The notes below the pieces were generated by a model. The model did not search any database, was not told the DNA's origin, and saw only the letters and a program-made list of their open reading frames with translations. Both the position numbers and the translations under genes were made by a program. A DNA stretch of 64,000 bases from Lachnospiraceae bacterium (GTDB lineage: Bacteria > Bacillota > Clostridia > Lachnospirales > Lachnospiraceae). The first letter of the stretch is position 1. The number at the start of each line of letters is the position of its first letter. Shown here in pieces: positions 52,725 through 62,323 of this stretch. The stretch covers positions 1 to 64,000 of the forward strand of contig VSNM01000009.1 in the NCBI GenBank assembly GCA_009774245.1, in the 5' to 3' direction.

Positions 52725-55091
52725 GTGGGGTTGGACGGAAAGATGGAGAGATTAGGAACCAAGGCGGAGACCTTGGAGCGAATGTATGGAAAATTGAATA
52801 TAGCAAAAGTCCTTCCTCAGTTTACATTTACAGTTGCAGAGTGGGGACAACAACGCGGCGTAATCGTACATAGGTTTTCAGAATTGAATTGGAACGCTGA
52901 TGTAATCGTGCGCAGTAGCTGTAAAAATGAAGACACACAAGATGCGTCCATGGCTGGAAAGTTTGAATCTGTTTTGGATGTCTGTGGTGCAGATGCATTT
53001 CAGAATGCCGTGGATAAAGTGATCAGCTCCTATGGTGAAGGCGGCGGTGAGGATCAGATCCTTGTCCAGCCGATGCTTAAAGGTGTGAAGTTCAGCGGTG
53101 TGGCCTTCACTTTAGATCCGAGTACACATGGAAACTATTATGTGATCAACTATGATAAGACAGGCAGTACATCAACCGTTACATCAGGGACAGGAGAAAG
53201 CGGCTGTCTATATTATCATTTTAAAAATGCAGCAAAAGAATCAGCGCCGGAAGAATTGAGGCAGCTTTTGGCTGCGCTTAAAGAGTTAGAGGTATTTTTT
53301 GGAAAGGACAATCTCGATGTAGAATTTGCAGTGACAGAAGAGAAACTGTATATTCTGCAGGTGCGCACACTGTGCATATCGCAGGAACGCATTGACCAGA
53401 AACAGCAGGCAGAAGAGCTTGTCCGTATCGCAGAAAAGATAAAACAAAATAATCAGCCTAAGCCTTTCTTGTGCGGACGCAAGACTGCCTACAGCGTTAT
53501 GACAGACTGGAATCCGGCAGAGATGATAGGAGTTCGTCCGAAACCGCTGGCGCTGTCCCTTTACAAGGAGATCATTACGGACAATGTGTGGGCGTATCAG
53601 AGAGACAATTATGGTTATAGAAATCTGCGGAGTTTTCCGTTAATGGTGGATTTCTGCGGGCTGCCATATATTGACGTGCGTATCAGTTTCAATTCTTTCA
53701 TTCCGGCCGGGTTGGATGAGGAGATCAGCGAAAAGCTTGTCAACTATTATATAGAGCAGTTGGTTCAAAACCCGCAGAAGCATGACAAGGCAGAATTTGA
53801 GATTGTATTTTCGTGTTATACCTTGGATATGCCGCAGAGAATACAGATTTTGAAAGAATATGACTTTTCGGATGAAGAGATCAGCAGGATAATCGATGCG
53901 CTCAGGGATGTGACAAACCACATTATCGATTATAAAAATGGCTTATGGCGCAAAGATTACAGGAAAATAGAGATCTTGAACGAGCGTTACCAGAAGATCA
54001 TGGAGAGCGGACTGAATGACATTGAGAAGATCTACTGGCTTCTGGAGGACTGCAAACGTTATGGGACGCTTCCGTTTGCAGGACTGGCGCGGGCTGCGTT
54101 TATTGCAGTGCAGATTTTAAAATCCTTTGTAGTCTGCGGGATTTTGAGCAAGGCGGATTATGAAGCGTTTATGGGCGAGGTGGATACTGTCAGTTCTGAT
54201 ATGAACAGGGACAGGGAAGAACTGTCAATGGCATCTTTCCTCAAAAAGTATGGGCATTTAAGACCAGGAACTTATGATATCACATCATTAAGATATGACG
54301 AAGCGCCGGAGCTTTATTTTGACCATATGACCGATAACCATGTGGAGAAGGTAGAAACCCTGGATTTTAAGGCAGAACAACAGGGAAAATTCCGATTGTC
54401 CCTGGAGCAGCTTAACCAATTGAGGGATGCGCTGCAGGAAAACGGGCTGACAAATGATGTGCTGGATATCATGGATTTTATACGAAATGTCATAAAAGGA
54501 CGGGAATACGGAAAGTTCGTTTTTACCAGAAATCTCAGCATGGCGCTCCGCCTGATCAGTCAGATGGGAAGTGTGATGGGATTATCAAGGGAGGACTGCA
54601 GTTATATTGATATACAGATGATCTATGATCTGTATGGTTCTACTGGAGACATAAAGGAAAATTTTTCATTCTTCATACAACAGGGAAAGAAAAAATATAA
54701 AATGACTCAGGCTGTTACGCTTCCGCCGGTTATTCTTGATGCCAGTGACGTTGAGAGTTTTTATTATCCGGATTCTGAGCCGAATTTTATTACTTCTTTA
54801 AAAGTCTGTGGTGAGATTAAGGTGATTCAATCAATGTCGGATACAAACGATATTTCGGGGAAGGTTGTCATGATCGAGAGCGCTGATCCGGGGTATGACT
54901 GGATCTTTGCACATAGGATAAAGGGATTTATCACAATGTATGGCGGGGCAAATTCCCATATGGCGATTCGTGCGGGTGAGCTTGGGATTCCGGCGGTGGT
55001 TGGTGTCGGGGCGAAGCGGTTTGAGCAGTACCGCAGGGCGGAGATTGTGGAAATTGACGCTCTTTTGAAGACGGTAAAAATACTAAAATAA
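52725..55091 (+). CDS. PEP synthase/PPDK-like phosphotransferase
   Basis: The 788-residue protein has an N-terminal ATP-grasp nucleotide-binding domain of the PPDK/PEP-synthase type (VIVRSSCKNEDTQDASMAGK, about residues 62-81; further ILVQPMLKG, LDVEFAV). A long middle linker follows, then a C-terminal swivelling phosphohistidine domain with GGANSHMAIRAGELGIPAVVG, His745 being the likely phospho-carrier. The PEP/pyruvate-binding TIM barrel of true PPDK is absent, which places it with rifampicin phosphotransferase-like or cluster-specific enzymes that phosphorylate a small acceptor. Its cargo-cluster position suggests phosphorylation of a glycan precursor. The start may be GTG 52725 or ATG 52743. 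Confidence 0.75.
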   Translation: MGLDGKMERLGTKAETLERMYGKLNIAKVLPQFTFTVAEWGQQRGVIVHRFSELNWNADVIVRSSCKNEDTQDASMAGKFESVLDVCGADAFQNAVDKVISSYGEGGGEDQILVQPMLKGVKFSGVAFTLDPSTHGNYYVINYDKTGSTSTVTSGTGESGCLYYHFKNAAKESAPEELRQLLAALKELEVFFGKDNLDVEFAVTEEKLYILQVRTLCISQERIDQKQQAEELVRIAEKIKQNNQPKPFLCGRKTAYSVMTDWNPAEMIGVRPKPLALSLYKEIITDNVWAYQRDNYGYRNLRSFPLMVDFCGLPYIDVRISFNSFIPAGLDEEISEKLVNYYIEQLVQNPQKHDKAEFEIVFSCYTLDMPQRIQILKEYDFSDEEISRIIDALRDVTNHIIDYKNGLWRKDYRKIEILNERYQKIMESGLNDIEKIYWLLEDCKRYGTLPFAGLARAAFIAVQILKSFVVCGILSKADYEAFMGEVDTVSSDMNRDREELSMASFLKKYGHLRPGTYDITSLRYDEAPELYFDHMTDNHVEKVETLDFKAEQQGKFRLSLEQLNQLRDALQENGLTNDVLDIMDFIRNVIKGREYGKFVFTRNLSMALRLISQMGSVMGLSREDCSYIDIQMIYDLYGSTGDIKENFSFFIQQGKKKYKMTQAVTLPPVILDASDVESFYYPDSEPNFITSLKVCGEIKVIQSMSDTNDISGKVVMIESADPGYDWIFAHRIKGFITMYGGANSHMAIRAGELGIPAVVGVGAKRFEQYRRAEIVEIDALLKTVKILK

Positions 55092-55120
55092 CAAGTAAAA
55101 ATAGAAAGCAGGGAAGAAAG

Positions 55121-55884
55121 ATGAAGCATGGGGATTTTACGGAGCTGGCAAAGTTTTATGTGGACAGGCCGGGGTATTCACTGGAGCTGTTAAAGATGAT
55201 CAGGAACCATATTATGAATGAACAGGGACTGGAACAGGTTTGAGCTGCGGATGTCGGGGCCGGAACTGGGAAACTGACAGAAAATCTGGTTCAGATCGGC
55301 GTGAAAGGCTATGCGGTTGAACCGAATGACGCGATGCGTGAACAGGGGATGAAACTGTTTACGGGACAGAATACCTTTGTGTGGTCGGAAGGTTCCGCAG
55401 AGATGACCGGTCTGCCGGACAATTGTGTGGACTGGGTGCTCATGGGTTCGTCCTTCCACTGGACGGATGCGCCCAGGGCGATGAAAGAATTTCGGCGGAT
55501 ATTAAGGCCGGGCGGATTTTTTACGGCAATCTGGAATCCGAGGGATATCCAGAGGAGCGCGCTCCATACGGAGATTGAGGATATGATTTATCAGGAGGTG
55601 CCGGGTTTGAAAAGGGTTTCTTCAGGTAGTGCAATGACAACTGAAAAGATCACGGAAAGAAAGGGGGTATACAATGCCCATATTGATGGAATGTGCCCAT
55701 GATGAGCTGATGTCAAAAGAGCGCTACATCAATAGATGGCGTTCCGTGAATGACATCCAGGTTCAGGCAAGAAGAACAGAAGTTTGAGAAAATTATAGAA
55801 AATATACAGAAAATACTGGCAGACTGCAGTGAAAATTCAGTGCCTTACAAGTCGCGCGCATGGACGGTGCGGGTGAAGGAATAA
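55121..55884 (+). pseudogene. Decayed SAM-dependent methyltransferase, paralogue of the next gene
   Basis: From the ATG at 55121 the frame reads MKHGDFTELAKFY and resembles class I methyltransferases. A TGA at 55241-55243 interrupts it just before the SAM motif (ADVGAGTG). The intact neighbour at 55945 has Trp at the aligned position, so a TGG-to-TGA change is likely. The frame reopens (YAVEPNDAMREQG, RILRPGG), then shifts near 55670 (continuing as AHDELMSKERY) and again near 55770 (continuing as QEEQKFEKII) before ending at 55884. One nonsense and two frameshift changes mark it as non-functional. It probably arose by tandem duplication. Confidence 0.8.
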
Positions 55885-55944
55885 TGTTTCCTTTGTAATG
55901 CAATACTGTGGTCGGGCAGTTATTGTCAAAGGAGAACAGGGACT

Positions 55945-56706
55945 ATGAAAACAGAATGGGATTATACAGATTTGGCGGCAGCATATCTGAAAAGACCGGA
56001 CTATGCGCAGACGGCAATAGACAGAATGCTTGAGGCAGCGGATATAAAAAAAGGTGACTGGGTATGTGATGTCGGAGCGGGCGCGGCGCATCTTACTATA
56101 AAACTCGCGGAGTACGGACTGAAAGTCTGCGCGGTTGAACCCAACGACGCCATGCGGGCAAACGGAATTAAGAGGACGGTGCAGTTTCCAAACGTAAGCT
56201 GGCATGAGGGTGTCGGGGAGCATACAGGAATGGAAGATAAAGCATTTGATCTGGTGACATTTGGTTCCTCTTTCAATGTATGCGACAGACAGCAGGCCCT
56301 GCAGGAAAGCGCGAGGATATTGAAACCGGACGGCTGGTTTGCGTGTATGTGGAACCATAGGGATTTGGATGATCCGCTGCAGCGGGAGATAGAGGCTGTT
56401 TTGAAAAAATATATCAAAGACTATGATTATGGGACACGCAGGGAAGACCAGACAGAGGTTATAGAGAAAAGCGGCCTATTTGACAAAGCGATCTATCTGG
56501 AAGGGACAGTCGTGCATGAGATTCCGGCGGAAGATTTTATCGAAGGCTGGAAATCTCATGGGACGGTATACCGTCAGTCGCCGGAGAAGTTTAGTGTGAT
56601 CAATGAGGAGATCAGGAAGCTTGTGGAGTCTGTCGGGGCAGATACCGTTAAAGTTCCGTATACGACGCGGATATGGATGGCGCAGTGCTTTGGTATATCA
56701 GGGTGA
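55945..56706 (+). CDS. Class I SAM-dependent methyltransferase
   Basis: The 253-residue protein has motif I VCDVGAGAAHLTIKL (about 39-53), an acidic motif (CAVEPNDAM) and a motif reading FDLVTFGSSFN. A conserved ARILKPDGWF strand lies near 120. This is the Methyltransf_11/UbiE-like fold. The substrate is unknown; a sugar or small metabolite of the cluster is likely. AAAGGAG precedes the start. It is about half identical by eye to the decayed copy just upstream, including N-terminal and C-terminal blocks (VPYTTRIWM versus VPYKSRAWT). Confidence 0.8.
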   Translation: MKTEWDYTDLAAAYLKRPDYAQTAIDRMLEAADIKKGDWVCDVGAGAAHLTIKLAEYGLKVCAVEPNDAMRANGIKRTVQFPNVSWHEGVGEHTGMEDKAFDLVTFGSSFNVCDRQQALQESARILKPDGWFACMWNHRDLDDPLQREIEAVLKKYIKDYDYGTRREDQTEVIEKSGLFDKAIYLEGTVVHEIPAEDFIEGWKSHGTVYRQSPEKFSVINEEIRKLVESVGADTVKVPYTTRIWMAQCFGISG

Positions 56707-56775
56707 GGCGGTATAGGCAGTATTTATTATGGAATACAGCTTGAGGGCAAAATGTGGATTTGGTAGGAATTCAAT

Positions 56776-57354
56776 ATGACAGGCAATTATATAGATGCAT
56801 TAATCAAAACATTGAAATCAACGGAAATATGGAAGAAAACATTTGATAAATGTGCAGATTATGATGATGGCATCAGGCTGCTTATCGACAGGTTTTCATA
56901 CCATAAAGAGAACCGTTCACAGGTCTTTTTTATTGGAAATGGCGGAAGCTCTGCGATTGCAAGTCACATGACGGCGGATTTTATGAAGAATGGCGGCATG
57001 AATACATACAGTTTATATGATAACGCGGTAACAACGTGTATGGGCAATGATTATGGGTATGAATCCATCTTTGCAAAACCGATGGATTTTCTGGTAAAAG
57101 AAAATGACCTTGTGGTAGCGATCAGCAGTTCGGGAAACTCCCGCAATATAGTAAATGCCATTGGCATTGCAGGAAAAAAGAAAGCGGAAGTGATTACCTT
57201 CACCGGGTTCGGCGCGGACAACAAGGCAAAGCAGATGGGGGACATCAATGTATATGTACCTGCCACAAAGTATGGGATTGTAGAGTCGATTCACAACATT
57301 ATCCTGCAGCAAGTTGTGGATATGATTATGGAAAGGGACGGTGTATCGCTATAA
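56776..57354 (+). CDS. SIS-domain sugar-phosphate isomerase (GmhA-like)
   Basis: The 192-residue protein has the SIS-domain landmarks of phosphoheptose isomerases: FFIGNGGSSAIASHMTADFM (about 51-70), a central VVAISSSGNSRN (about 114-125) and a C-terminal helix with IHNIILQQVVDMI. The GNGGS and SSSGNS loops bind the sugar phosphate. GmhA converts sedoheptulose 7-phosphate to heptose 7-phosphate; the present enzyme may act on that or a related sugar. No other heptose enzymes are recognised in the window. It precedes an NAD-dependent epimerase gene, supporting a nucleotide-sugar branch. Confidence 0.8.
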   Translation: MTGNYIDALIKTLKSTEIWKKTFDKCADYDDGIRLLIDRFSYHKENRSQVFFIGNGGSSAIASHMTADFMKNGGMNTYSLYDNAVTTCMGNDYGYESIFAKPMDFLVKENDLVVAISSSGNSRNIVNAIGIAGKKKAEVITFTGFGADNKAKQMGDINVYVPATKYGIVESIHNIILQQVVDMIMERDGVSL

Positions 57355-57374
57355 AGCGGAAGGAAGTGAAGGTA

Positions 57375-58361
57375 ATGGTTTCAGTGGTGACAGGCGGATG
57401 CGGGTTTATCGGATCGCATATGGTGGACAGGCTGCTGGCAGAAGGACACGAGGTCAGGGTAATAGACAACTGGACGACAGGAAGGCCGGAAAACCTTGAG
57501 CATCAGAGGGACAACAAGAATCTAACGATCTATCATATGGATATCAGAAACAGGGAAGAGATAGAACCTGTGTTTAAACATGTGGACTATATTTTCCATC
57601 TGGCGGCGCTGGCGGATATTGTACCGTCGATCCAGCAGCCATATGAGTATTATTCGTCAAATGTGCTGGGTACGTTCAATGTGGTGGAATGCGCCAAAAA
57701 TGCCGGTATTCAGAAACTGGTATATGCGGCATCATCATCATGTTATGGATTGCCAGATGAATTTCCGACAAAGGAAACAGCACAGATCAGACCTCAGTAT
57801 CCCTATGCGCTTACAAAGCGGCTCGGCGAGGAGACGGTACTTCATTGGGGGCAGGTCTATGGGCTCCCGGTAGTTACGCTGCGTTTATTTAATGTATATG
57901 GAACGCGGTCAAGGACTTCGGGGACATATGGCGCGGTATTTGGTGTATTTCTTGCGCAGAAGCTCGCCGGAAAGCCATTTACTGTAGTCGGAGACGGAAA
58001 CCAGACGAGGGATTTTACCTATGTGACAGATGTCGCGGATGCATTTTATACAGCGGCAGTGTCCGATGTGACACAGGATACATTTAATGTAGGAAGCGGT
58101 GGAACTTATTCTGTAAACAGGTTATGTGAGCTGCTTGGCGGTGAGGTGACACATATTCCGAAGAGGCCCGGGGAGCCTGATTGTACATTTGCTGACACTA
58201 CAAAAATTGAAAAGGCGTTAGGCTGGAAAGCCAAAGTTACTTTTGAAGAAGGGGTGCAGAGGGTGCTTGACAATATTGATTACTGGAGGGAAGCACCCGT
58301 ATGGACGCCGGACAGCATCGGGGAGGCAACACAGGACTGGTTTAAATATCTGGGAAAGTGA
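57375..58361 (+). CDS. NAD-dependent sugar-nucleotide epimerase/dehydratase
   Basis: The 328-residue protein is an extended SDR. The dinucleotide motif is TGGCGFIGSHMVD near the N-terminus. YHMDI and FHLAALADI complete the NAD site, and catalytic YPYALTK supplies the Tyr-x3-Lys pair, with the Ser/Ser-Cys segment SSSCYG upstream. NVYGTRSR and VGDGNQTRDFTYV are typical of GalE/Gne-type enzymes acting on UDP sugars. The start at 57375 is preferred because GGAAGGA lies about 10 bases upstream; a GTG at 57366 overlaps that site. Confidence 0.88.
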   Translation: MVSVVTGGCGFIGSHMVDRLLAEGHEVRVIDNWTTGRPENLEHQRDNKNLTIYHMDIRNREEIEPVFKHVDYIFHLAALADIVPSIQQPYEYYSSNVLGTFNVVECAKNAGIQKLVYAASSSCYGLPDEFPTKETAQIRPQYPYALTKRLGEETVLHWGQVYGLPVVTLRLFNVYGTRSRTSGTYGAVFGVFLAQKLAGKPFTVVGDGNQTRDFTYVTDVADAFYTAAVSDVTQDTFNVGSGGTYSVNRLCELLGGEVTHIPKRPGEPDCTFADTTKIEKALGWKAKVTFEEGVQRVLDNIDYWREAPVWTPDSIGEATQDWFKYLGK

Positions 58362-58407
58362 TTTCGGGTTAGGACAGCCAGACTGACAGCAGGTTGGGAG
58401 AGGTAAA

Positions 58408-60765
58408 ATGATACGGATTTGCGAAAGTTCAACATCCTATATGGAACTGGCGGACGAATGCCTGACTTTGGATCAGACAGTCTGGAAGAGGGCAAGAGAA
58501 TATTTTGCCAGACATAAAGAGACGGAAACGATTCCCATACTGGATCATGAAGGCCGGAAGCTTGGTTATGCGTGGCAGGACGGGGAGGCTGACAGGGAAA
58601 TCCGGATGCTGCGCGAGCTGAGGGAACAGAATCAAATGATAGATTTTCGCGATTTGTATCCGGGTTACGGAGGCGGGGTATTGATTCATGACTGTAATGA
58701 GCTTGCGTGGTCTATGAGGGAGTATCTGATTGAGAGTGGGGTTGTTGTAAATGTTGCCGGACGATTCTGGAATGAACTGGGCATTGAAAAGAGTGAAAAT
58801 GATAACTGTGGAAATCAGGTATTTGAGATATGGGCAGAGGGTGTCCATCAGAAAAGCGGGGATTGGAAGCAGGAAAGGCTCAGAAGCGCTTCAGCAGAAT
58901 TTGAATGTGTGAATGAAATATATGAGGCGAATATCAGGACCGGCAGGATCAAAGATGCCAGGGGAGATGTTGGCTTTTTGCTGGACAGATTGCGTTCGGA
59001 GAATCAGGTAGTTATCCGTGGAACTGGGACGATGGCGCAGGATGCTTATGACTGGCTGCTGGCAAATGGCATTGATGTGTGTGCATTCCAGTCTGGCAGA
59101 GAAGAGTGTGGAAGGAAGTACTTGTTCGGAAAACCGATTCTGACCAGGGAACAGGTTGAACAGAGACTTGAAAAAGCAGTCATTCTGGAGTGTGCCGCAA
59201 AAAACAGCGCATGGGGGTTTGGCGATGTAGATGCTTATGATTATGAAGGCTATGAGAGAAATAAGAGATATTTTTTACTGAGGGATTACACGGAGGTGCC
59301 AGAGAATAATTTAGTGAATTTATGTATGAAAAAGACGCTGGTATTTACGGGAGATATGCGGTTATGCAACCGTGTTTATCGGTATCTCAGGCAATGCGGG
59401 GTGGAAACAGATTATTTTGTATACTGGAATATTTTAGCGGAAAATGAAGCAGAGGTCAGGAAATTCCAGATCCCGGTGACAGACACAATAAAGCTGTCAG
59501 GGAATCATATTCTGATGTTGGTGTTGCCACAGTATTCTTACGACGGTTATCTGACTCACGCGACAGCAGGAAAGAGAAATGCTTATATTGAAAAGTTTAG
59601 GGAGTGCGGAATCAATGACTGGTCGGAATACTTTTCTGATGTGAAGAAATGTATTCATTTAGAGACTGAAGGAGAGAAGTTTAGGAAAAAGGAACTGCGC
59701 CCCAAAGGAGTAATGCTTGGCGCGATATCCGCATACAGCGGAAATTTATTGATAAGACAAAGTTTAGCAGGGCATTCGCAGATTTTATTGATAGAAGATT
59801 ACTCTGTGATCAATGACGAATTGTATTATATCTGTATTCGTCTGGCGGAGGAAAAGGCAAATGATATTCTGCCTGTTTTCTGGGATCTATATAAACAGGA
59901 AATGGATGTAGACAAAGGATATGCCACATTTTATGACAAGGATAAAGAAAAGTTTAATCAAAAAATGGAACAACTTTTATCGGCGGGTGAGAAGTTTACT
60001 TCCCAAGAACTGTTTGTGATGTTCCATATTGCCTATAGTGCCATGTATGGAAAAGAGATATCCGACCTGGGAAGTACGGTTATTTATTGGGAGCCCCATA
60101 TGTGGAGCCGCGGATATGTGCGGGAATGGGAATATTGGCTTCGTGATAAGGCGATAGAGGAGTACACGCTTGATGTAGTGAGAAATAGTTATGCATGTGC
60201 GGGCTCGGGCATGAGATATAACGCTGCTGATACACAATGGCAGTGGAGAATGAGGTATATGTACCATTCCCGTCCACAGTACAAGAAGCGCGACTGGGAA
60301 GTTATAATCAGGTTTGAGGACCTGAAATGCCGTCCGGAGGAAACGCTTTCCCGGTTGTGTGACAGGTTGGGGATCTGTTTTTGCGATTCGTTAATGGAAA
60401 CAACGCTTCACGGGGAAAAGTATTTCTATGACGGCGTCATTACGGGATTTGACACAAAGCCTGCATATAATCTGTATGAGGAGTTTTTTAGCGTTTTTGA
60501 CAGGATGAGGATATGTCTACTCAATAGAACATACCACAAGGAAAATGGGTATGCTTATGTGGACTGCCTTGACTTTAGCAGGCGGGAGCTGCAGGAAATG
60601 TTCCTGAAAGATTTCCGCTGGGAACATACGCAGGGAACAACAGACGGAAAAACACAGGAAAGCATCTGGAACACGCAGGAATATTTTAGGGAACTGCTTT
60701 GGCAGGAACGGTTTGTGGAAGTTGTGGAGAAGGACAGGGTTGAAAAATATGAAATGGCGGAGTGA
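58408..60765 (+). CDS. Multidomain protein with C-terminal sulfotransferase-like domain
   Basis: The 785-residue protein has an N-terminal helical region (about 1-90) and a segment around GYGGGVLIHD. A Rossmann-like part (IRGTGTMAQDAYDWLLANG, about 205-225) follows. From about residue 430 it resembles P-loop sulfotransferases: LGAISAYSGNLLIRQSLAGH would be the phosphosulfate-binding loop, and FEDLKCRPEETLSRLCDRLG (about 635-655) matches the conserved (Y/F)EDLxxxPxxT block. The P-loop lacks the usual Lys-Ser/Thr pattern, so activity is uncertain. Its cluster position suggests modification of a glycan. GGGAGAGG precedes the start. Confidence 0.6.
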   Translation: MIRICESSTSYMELADECLTLDQTVWKRAREYFARHKETETIPILDHEGRKLGYAWQDGEADREIRMLRELREQNQMIDFRDLYPGYGGGVLIHDCNELAWSMREYLIESGVVVNVAGRFWNELGIEKSENDNCGNQVFEIWAEGVHQKSGDWKQERLRSASAEFECVNEIYEANIRTGRIKDARGDVGFLLDRLRSENQVVIRGTGTMAQDAYDWLLANGIDVCAFQSGREECGRKYLFGKPILTREQVEQRLEKAVILECAAKNSAWGFGDVDAYDYEGYERNKRYFLLRDYTEVPENNLVNLCMKKTLVFTGDMRLCNRVYRYLRQCGVETDYFVYWNILAENEAEVRKFQIPVTDTIKLSGNHILMLVLPQYSYDGYLTHATAGKRNAYIEKFRECGINDWSEYFSDVKKCIHLETEGEKFRKKELRPKGVMLGAISAYSGNLLIRQSLAGHSQILLIEDYSVINDELYYICIRLAEEKANDILPVFWDLYKQEMDVDKGYATFYDKDKEKFNQKMEQLLSAGEKFTSQELFVMFHIAYSAMYGKEISDLGSTVIYWEPHMWSRGYVREWEYWLRDKAIEEYTLDVVRNSYACAGSGMRYNAADTQWQWRMRYMYHSRPQYKKRDWEVIIRFEDLKCRPEETLSRLCDRLGICFCDSLMETTLHGEKYFYDGVITGFDTKPAYNLYEEFFSVFDRMRICLLNRTYHKENGYAYVDCLDFSRRELQEMFLKDFRWEHTQGTTDGKTQESIWNTQEYFRELLWQERFVEVVEKDRVEKYEMAE

Positions 60766-60774
60766 GGATTAGGC

Positions 60775-62301
60775 ATGTGGCAGTATGATTGTTTTGCGGA
60801 AGATTTCAAATTGCTTTGCGAAGAGAAAAAAGATGATATCATGATGGTCTACCAGCAGGGTACAGAAAGGACAAATTATGCGTATGGCGAAGTTTATGGA
60901 CTTGTGAAGAGATTTATCTCTTTTTGCCGGAATCATGGTTTGAAACAGGGGGACACGATTGTCTCTATAATGCCAAATTCACCGGAGGCTGTGATCTGCT
61001 TTTTTGCGGCATTGGTGGGCGGAATGAATTATGCCCCGCTTCCGCCTGCGGTTAGCAGACGGGAGTATGATAACTGGATCGGACTAGTTCATCCTGCGCT
61101 AGTAATCAAAAAGGAAGGAACTGTTGGCGATGCTTCTTCTGTACAGGTTTTTCAATGTAAGTGTGATGGAAATATGTCATGGCTGCCTTCTGAGGAGGAC
61201 TTTCTGGTAAATTGCCAAACAGCACATATTTATTTAATGACAAGTGGGACGACAGGAACTCCGAAAGCAATGTCCATTAACGCAGACAAGTTATGGAGCA
61301 GTGGAAAAGCATTTGTACGGTTTTACCAGATTGAAGAGACTTCTTGCCGATTTTGGAATTACCTTCCAATGTCGTATCTGGGAGGACTGTATAATCTTGC
61401 ATTGGTTCCGTTATGCTGTAAAGGAAGTTTTGTGATATCAGAGCCATTTTCAGGAAAGACCATATTAAATTATTGGAAATTTGTCATGGATAACGAAATC
61501 ACAGCATTATGGCTTGTTCCCAGTATTGTACAGGGGCTCTTAAAAATTGCCAGATTAGCGGGAGCACAGAATATCCCTCACTGTGCACAAACGGTTAAAA
61601 TTGCGTTTCTTGGAACTGCGCCTGTTCAGCTTGAAGTAAAGGAAGAGTTTGAACAGATATTTGGAATACGTCTTTATGAAAATTTTGCTTTATCTGAATC
61701 TACATTTTTGACTGGGGAAGACCATTCCAGTGCAGGATGTCGGGAACAAGGGAGCGTCGGGAGGATAATGCCTTATGTGTCTGTAAAGACTGTCCCGATG
61801 GAGGCTGAGAATGGAATTGGCATGATCTGGGTTAAAACGCCGTTCTTATTTGACGGCTATTTAGCGGAAGATGGTTTAATGAGTATTTCTTTGGACGATG
61901 ATGGATATTTCAATACACAGGACCTGGGGTACATAACGGAGAAAGGAATATTGGTTTTGGCAGGGCGCAACCGGGATATTATTAAAAGGGGTGGGCAGTT
62001 TATCTCTTTAAATGAAATAGAGACAGTTGTGGGAAAAATGCCATTGATCGAAGAGGCGGCAACCGTACCTGTGAAGCATGATTTTTATGGAGAAGTTTAT
62101 GTACTCTGCGTCATATTTAGGCAGAAGGAAGATATCGAGAGACAAAAGGAGCAATTGCGCGCATGGATGTTGGATAATTTTGTTTCCTATAAATTACCGG
62201 ATAAAATATGTGTTTGCAGTTCCTTTCCACGAACTGCCTCTGGGAAAATACGAAAATGTGATTTAGTAAATGTGATTGAAAATAGAAATTTGTCTGTGTG
62301 A
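60775..62301 (+). CDS. ANL-superfamily acyl-AMP ligase
   Basis: The 508-residue protein has the adenylate-forming motifs in order. The Ser/Thr/Gly-rich loop is MTSGTTGTPKA (about 154-164). YENFALSES (about 301) corresponds to the YGxTE motif, YFNTQDLGY (about 378) to the TGD motif, GRNRDIIKRGGQ (about 395-406) is the hinge, and the C-terminal lysine lies in RTASGKIRK (about 490-498). It should activate a carboxylic acid as acyl-AMP and load it onto CoA or a carrier. It directly follows the sulfotransferase-like gene and precedes a cyclase gene, so the cluster probably acylates its product. Substrate cannot be read from sequence. Confidence 0.85.
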   Translation: MWQYDCFAEDFKLLCEEKKDDIMMVYQQGTERTNYAYGEVYGLVKRFISFCRNHGLKQGDTIVSIMPNSPEAVICFFAALVGGMNYAPLPPAVSRREYDNWIGLVHPALVIKKEGTVGDASSVQVFQCKCDGNMSWLPSEEDFLVNCQTAHIYLMTSGTTGTPKAMSINADKLWSSGKAFVRFYQIEETSCRFWNYLPMSYLGGLYNLALVPLCCKGSFVISEPFSGKTILNYWKFVMDNEITALWLVPSIVQGLLKIARLAGAQNIPHCAQTVKIAFLGTAPVQLEVKEEFEQIFGIRLYENFALSESTFLTGEDHSSAGCREQGSVGRIMPYVSVKTVPMEAENGIGMIWVKTPFLFDGYLAEDGLMSISLDDDGYFNTQDLGYITEKGILVLAGRNRDIIKRGGQFISLNEIETVVGKMPLIEEAATVPVKHDFYGEVYVLCVIFRQKEDIERQKEQLRAWMLDNFVSYKLPDKICVCSSFPRTASGKIRKCDLVNVIENRNLSV

Positions 62302-62323
62302 ACTGAATGGCAGGGTAAATAGA

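Noticed and set aside
55241..55243. In-frame TGA as selenocysteine or recoded tryptophan
   Set aside because: The same gene has two further frameshifts, other genes here use TGG and end on TGA normally, and no SECIS-like hairpin stands out.
56776..57354. Evidence for a full ADP-heptose pathway
   Set aside because: Only a GmhA-like isomerase is seen; no HddA, HddC or GmhB-like gene was recognised in the visible cluster.
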